A DNA stretch of 64,000 nt. It comes from Pseudomonas matsuisoli. GTDB taxonomy: Bacteria; Pseudomonadota; Gammaproteobacteria; Pseudomonadales; Pseudomonadaceae. The stretch is taken from contig NZ_BMPO01000011.1 of the NCBI RefSeq assembly GCF_014647635.1, positions 1 to 64,000 of the forward strand. The letters are read 5' to 3'. The notes under the pieces are model-generated. The model was given only the letters and a program-made list of their open reading frames with translations, did not search any database and was not told the origin of the DNA. Numbering within the stretch: position 1 is the first letter of the stretch; every line of letters begins with the position of its first letter. Below are positions 60,777 through 64,000 of the stretch, in pieces. A program made the position numbers and the translations under genes.

Positions 60777-61884
60777 GCCATCACAGCGCATCGTCATCAT
60801 CGACGACACCGATGCCAATCGGTACGTCCTGCGCCGCATTCTCGAGGCGCAGACGCAGCTGCAAATCCTCGAAGCCCCCAGCGGCAGAGCCGGCTTGGAG
60901 CTGATTGACGATGACGTCGAACTGGTGATCATCGACATCAACCTGCCCGACATGACGGGCTTCGAACTTATTCAGGCGATCGAGAAGAAGCGCGGCCGTG
61001 GGCGGTTGCCCGCGATCATCAACATCTCCGCGACCTTCATCACCGGCAAGGACAAGGCGCTTGGCCTGAACACTGGCGCGCAGGCCTATCTCACGCACCC
61101 GATCAACGCTGAAGAAGTATTGGCAACGGTAGGGTCGCTGCTCAAGGCCAGCTCCCGGGTTGGTCGCATGGAGCGTCAGCGCAATTCGGCGATCGCCCGC
61201 AGTGAGAATCTCCAGGCGGAAAAGGTCATGCTTGAGCGCTTCATGCGCTCACTCAACCATGACCTGCGCTCACCGCTGACCGCCGCCACGATGATCGTCA
61301 ATTTGATGCAGAAGAACCCGGCGCGCCGCTCGGAAGACATGCTGCAAACCCTGCATGACAACCTGCAACGCATGAACCAGATGATCACCAACGTACTGGA
61401 TATCTCGCACATGAGCCTCGGTGGCGGCGTGCAACTCCGGGGCGAACCGCTCGTGCTAGGCGAGTTGCTTAACGAGGCGAATCACAATCTTCGTCTGCAA
61501 TTTTCGAACGCACTGAACGTGCACATCGAGACGCCGGAACAAGAAGTTCACTGGGACAGAAACGCCTTCCTGCGGATCTTCGATAATGTGGTGCTCAATG
61601 CTGCCAAGCATGGCGCTGACGACACACCAATCGAAGTCAAGCAGGTCTTCGATCCCAATGGAGTGATATTGACGATCAGCAACTATGGTCGTCTTCCAGA
61701 CGACGTTCTCGCCAACCTCGCGACGCCCTACTTCATCTCCAGCCGCAGCGAGAAACGCGGCTGGGGGCTTGGCTTGCCCATCGTGAAGGCGCTGTGCGAA
61801 AGCTTCGGCGGCAACGTGCGCTTTGCCAACGTGGATGATCAGGTGGTGATTACGTTGTGTTTGCCCAAGACCATCGGCGCGTAA
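60769..61884 (+). CDS. Receiver-histidine kinase protein
   Basis: 371 aa. Receiver domain about 5-125 with Asp56 in LVIIDINLPD (Thr in NISATF, Lys replaced by H-P at the usual K-P place), then a dimerisation helix with His164 in SLNHDLRSPLT and an HATPase (NVVLNAAKHGADD, WGLGLPIVKALCE). Receiver-first kinases often take a phosphate from another kinase and pass a signal on; the upstream hybrid kinase is the obvious source. No DNA-binding or GGDEF output follows, so the last target is outside the operon. Last gene; starts by 8-nt overlap. Confidence 0.88.
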   Translation: MSRPSQRIVIIDDTDANRYVLRRILEAQTQLQILEAPSGRAGLELIDDDVELVIIDINLPDMTGFELIQAIEKKRGRGRLPAIINISATFITGKDKALGLNTGAQAYLTHPINAEEVLATVGSLLKASSRVGRMERQRNSAIARSENLQAEKVMLERFMRSLNHDLRSPLTAATMIVNLMQKNPARRSEDMLQTLHDNLQRMNQMITNVLDISHMSLGGGVQLRGEPLVLGELLNEANHNLRLQFSNALNVHIETPEQEVHWDRNAFLRIFDNVVLNAAKHGADDTPIEVKQVFDPNGVILTISNYGRLPDDVLANLATPYFISSRSEKRGWGLGLPIVKALCESFGGNVRFANVDDQVVITLCLPKTIGA

Positions 61885-62306
61885 TGCGCGACGGGAGGCC
61901 ATAGAACGCACCTTCCAGGCCGTTTCCATCGATCCAAACGGATGAACGGCCAGGAAAAAGTCGGAAAAGCGTGCTGGACTTCACGGTATCGGACTGGATC
62001 TGGATATCGGACGTTATAGCTATCACAAGAGCGAGCGCGCACTTCTCTCCTTTTTCCTAAGTGGCCAACACGCTGCAACGTCAATCGGGCAGACAGATGG
62101 CCACTGGTGCAAACGGTAATGTCACTAACGGCAGCGTTGACTGTACCGCTCTACCCGCCATGAGCACCCGATCGCCTAGCGATCCACCACACCACTGATC
62201 CTGTCCGCCTGAACTTCACAACCCTTGCCGCTTTCCTGATTTATAGGGGTCGATGCGGTGCGCCGCGTCCGACACGTTCAACAGCATTCGCTCAGGAGAT
62301 CGCATC
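61885..62306. other. Intergenic stretch without a recognised gene
   Basis: About 420 bp between the stressosome operon and the PfpI gene. No gene, strong hairpin or operator recognised. Confidence 0.5.
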
Positions 62307-62870
62307 ATGAGTAACCGTCTCGACGGCAAGAAGATTCTTATCATCACGTCCAACACCGGTATCGAGCGCGACGAACTGGTCAAACCCATGGAAACGCTCA
62401 GCGGGTTCGGCGCCTCCGTTGTCCATGCCTCATCCAAAGGCGGCACCACCCAGACGTTTTTGCAGGACACCGAGAAGGACAAGACCGTCGAATCCACCGC
62501 GCGTCTGGCGGATGTCAACGCAACGGAATTCGATGCGCTCGTCATTCCCGGCGGTACGGTCAATGCCGATACGCTGCGTCAAGATGAAAGCGCTCAGCGC
62601 CTCGTCAAGGCCTTCGTGGACGCAGGCAAACCCGTCGCCGCGATCTGCCATGGCCCTTGGGTGCTGATCAACGCGGGCGTGGTCGAGGGCAAGACGTTGA
62701 CCTCTTACCCCAGCGTGAAAACTGACCTACTCAACGCTCATGCAGCGAACTGGGTAGACGAGCAAGTCAAAGAGTGCCCAGCGAACGGCTACACGCTTAT
62801 CACCTCGCGCAACCCCAACGACCTGCCGGCGTTCAATGAAGCGATCGCCAAGGCGGTCGCCGCGGCATGA
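62307..62870 (+). CDS. PfpI/DJ-1 family protein
   Basis: 187 aa. DJ-1/PfpI fold with nucleophile-elbow cysteine in AAICHGPWVL (residue about 113), oxyanion PGGTVNADTLR, and Glu in GIERDEL near the N terminus. Close to the YhbO/Hsp31-like stress proteins reported as deglycases or chaperones; the exact activity is debated in the family. CAGGAG precedes ATG 62307 by eight bases. Convergent with the LysR gene. Confidence 0.9.
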   Translation: MSNRLDGKKILIITSNTGIERDELVKPMETLSGFGASVVHASSKGGTTQTFLQDTEKDKTVESTARLADVNATEFDALVIPGGTVNADTLRQDESAQRLVKAFVDAGKPVAAICHGPWVLINAGVVEGKTLTSYPSVKTDLLNAHAANWVDEQVKECPANGYTLITSRNPNDLPAFNEAIAKAVAAA

Positions 62871-62890
62871 TCCCGCACGTGTGACTGAAC

Positions 62891-62922
62891 GGTGGATTAC
62901 GCCACGGCGTGGCTGATCCACC
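62891..62922. repeat. GGTGGATT...GATCCACC palindrome
   Basis: GGTGGATTACGCCACGGCG TGGCTGATCCACC is an imperfect palindrome in the gap of the convergent PfpI and LysR genes and shares its arms with 33400-33431. It may also act as a bidirectional terminator. Confidence 0.6.
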
Positions 62923-62928
62923 CTACGT

Positions 62929-63870
62929 CTACACGATCAACGCCCTCTCCTCTCCCATCAAGAACGCCCGGTTCTGGTCGGTGGCACTCTTCAGGTAATC
63001 CACCAACACCGTAATGCGCTTGAGACGGCGCAAGTCTTCTCGGTAGTAGATCCAGAAACGCCGCGTCACATGCACATCGTCCGGCAAAACTTCAACGAGA
63101 CGCGTATCCGGCGCTGCGACGAAACAGGGCAGGATGGCTAACGACCGCCCTTGCAGCGTCGCCGTGTACTGCGCGATCACGCTCGTGCTGCGAAAGGCCG
63201 TGTTGGCATTCGGCACCGTACGCTCGAGATAGAGCAATTCAGGACTGAACACCAAATCGTCGACGTAGGTGATGAAGCTGTGCTGTGCCAGATCGTCCAC
63301 CGACCGTATGGGCGGATGTCGTTCCAGGTAGGCCGTCGTGGCATACAGCTTGAGTCTGTAGTCGCAGAGCTTCGAACAGACATAAGGCCCGCGTTCCGGC
63401 CGTTCGAGGGTGACGGCGATATCCGCGTCACGCCGCGACAGATTGATGAAGTGCGGCACCGGCATCAGGTCCAGCGTGATGTTCGGATAGCGTTCCTGGA
63501 AACGGCTCAGTTGTGGCGCGATAAAAAACGTCCCGAAGCCTTCGGTCGAACCGATCCGAATGTTTCCAGACAACGCCAGCCCCGTGCCCGACACCTGCTC
63601 GCAAGCCGCCTGCAAGGTGTTCTCGAGAGACTCCGCGTAGCCCAGCAGGTGCGACCCTTCGGCGGTCAGTACGAAACCGTTGGCGCGGGAGCGTTCGAAC
63701 AGCAGCGCACCCAGGGCCTTTTCCAAAGCGCCAATCCGGCGCGACACCGTCGTGTAATCGACCCCGAGGCGCCGCGCAGCGCTGCTGGCCGTTCGGGTGC
63801 GGGCGACTTCGAGGAAAAACTTGAGGTCATCCCAATTCAACTCGCTGGGGCTATTCGGGGTTTTCTGCAT
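62929..63870 (-). CDS. LysR-family transcriptional regulator
   Basis: 313 aa. N-terminal winged helix-turn-helix (about 10-70: NWDDLKFFLEVARTRTASSA, RLGVDYTTVSRRIGALEKAL, LLFERSRANGFVLTAEG), then a periplasmic-binding-protein-like effector domain (IRIGSTEGFGTFFIAP). Start is ATG 63870; the TTG at 63876 is less likely. LysR proteins usually control a divergent gene, which would lie beyond the right edge of the window. Effector unknown. Confidence 0.92.
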   Translation of the reverse strand: MQKTPNSPSELNWDDLKFFLEVARTRTASSAARRLGVDYTTVSRRIGALEKALGALLFERSRANGFVLTAEGSHLLGYAESLENTLQAACEQVSGTGLALSGNIRIGSTEGFGTFFIAPQLSRFQERYPNITLDLMPVPHFINLSRRDADIAVTLERPERGPYVCSKLCDYRLKLYATTAYLERHPPIRSVDDLAQHSFITYVDDLVFSPELLYLERTVPNANTAFRSTSVIAQYTATLQGRSLAILPCFVAAPDTRLVEVLPDDVHVTRRFWIYYREDLRRLKRITVLVDYLKSATDQNRAFLMGEERALIV

Positions 63871-64000
63871 AACCAACCGGCTTATTTGTTGTTATCGACG
63901 AGAAGTTTGCACACCTATACTCAATTCGACCCTGCCCTGCTACTAGACAAATAACCGAGTCCGCGAACCGAAAGCTTTCCTGCACCACGTCTCACCTCGA

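Overview
The window looks like a chromosomal segment of a Pseudomonas-type gammaproteobacterium. This is inferred from gene content (FtrA next to a rhodanese, a Pseudomonas-like PsiE, FecI/FecR/TonB-receptor signalling, a membrane PQQ dehydrogenase), from the moderately high GC content and from the Pseudomonas-style REP palindrome near 41.8 kb. No species call is attempted and no tRNA, rRNA or CRISPR array was seen.

Bases 1-6.4 kb are an accessory, lower-GC patch with defence-type genes and debris: the end of an IS3-family element inserted into a KAP-type P-loop NTPase gene (only its C-terminal part remains), a PHP-SMC-like ATPase of the TrlF type, a broken MFS transporter, a short element bounded by inverted repeats, and an Mrr-like restriction endonuclease gene that lies between two inverted copies of a dispersed repeat.

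From 6.4 to 31 kb the content is ordinary chromosomal: GNAT/rhodanese divergent from ftrA; NUDIX, LysE, a GAF histidine kinase, a haloacetate dehalogenase; a TonB receptor divergent from a His-tailed DUF4198 protein with a Zur-like palindrome; psiE; a methyltransferase; a fecI-fecR-receptor trio; an alpha/beta hydrolase divergent from a CGNR regulator with an array of GGTTAC half-sites; an SDR divergent from a TetR regulator with a 10-bp inverted repeat; a lone receiver protein; DMT, GNAT and azlCD; and an SDR-AraC pair.

From 31 to 42 kb there is a secreted GH5 glycoside hydrolase with two copies of an unrecognised C-terminal domain, a cupin, a hemerythrin, a GAF-EAL phosphodiesterase, a chemoreceptor and a PQQ-dependent dehydrogenase. 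A single autotransporter gene of about 13.8 kb (about 4,600 residues) fills 41.9-55.7 kb.

From 56.4 to 61.9 kb lies the most interesting unit: six same-strand genes, most of them overlapping, encoding an RsbR-RsbS-RsbT stressosome-like core, a phosphatase with its own RsbT-like ATPase domain, a hybrid histidine kinase that again begins with an RsbT-like ATPase domain, and a receiver-kinase protein. It looks like a complete phospho-signalling cassette joining partner switching to two-component signalling, with no sigma factor in the operon. The window ends with a PfpI/DJ-1 family protein and a LysR regulator.
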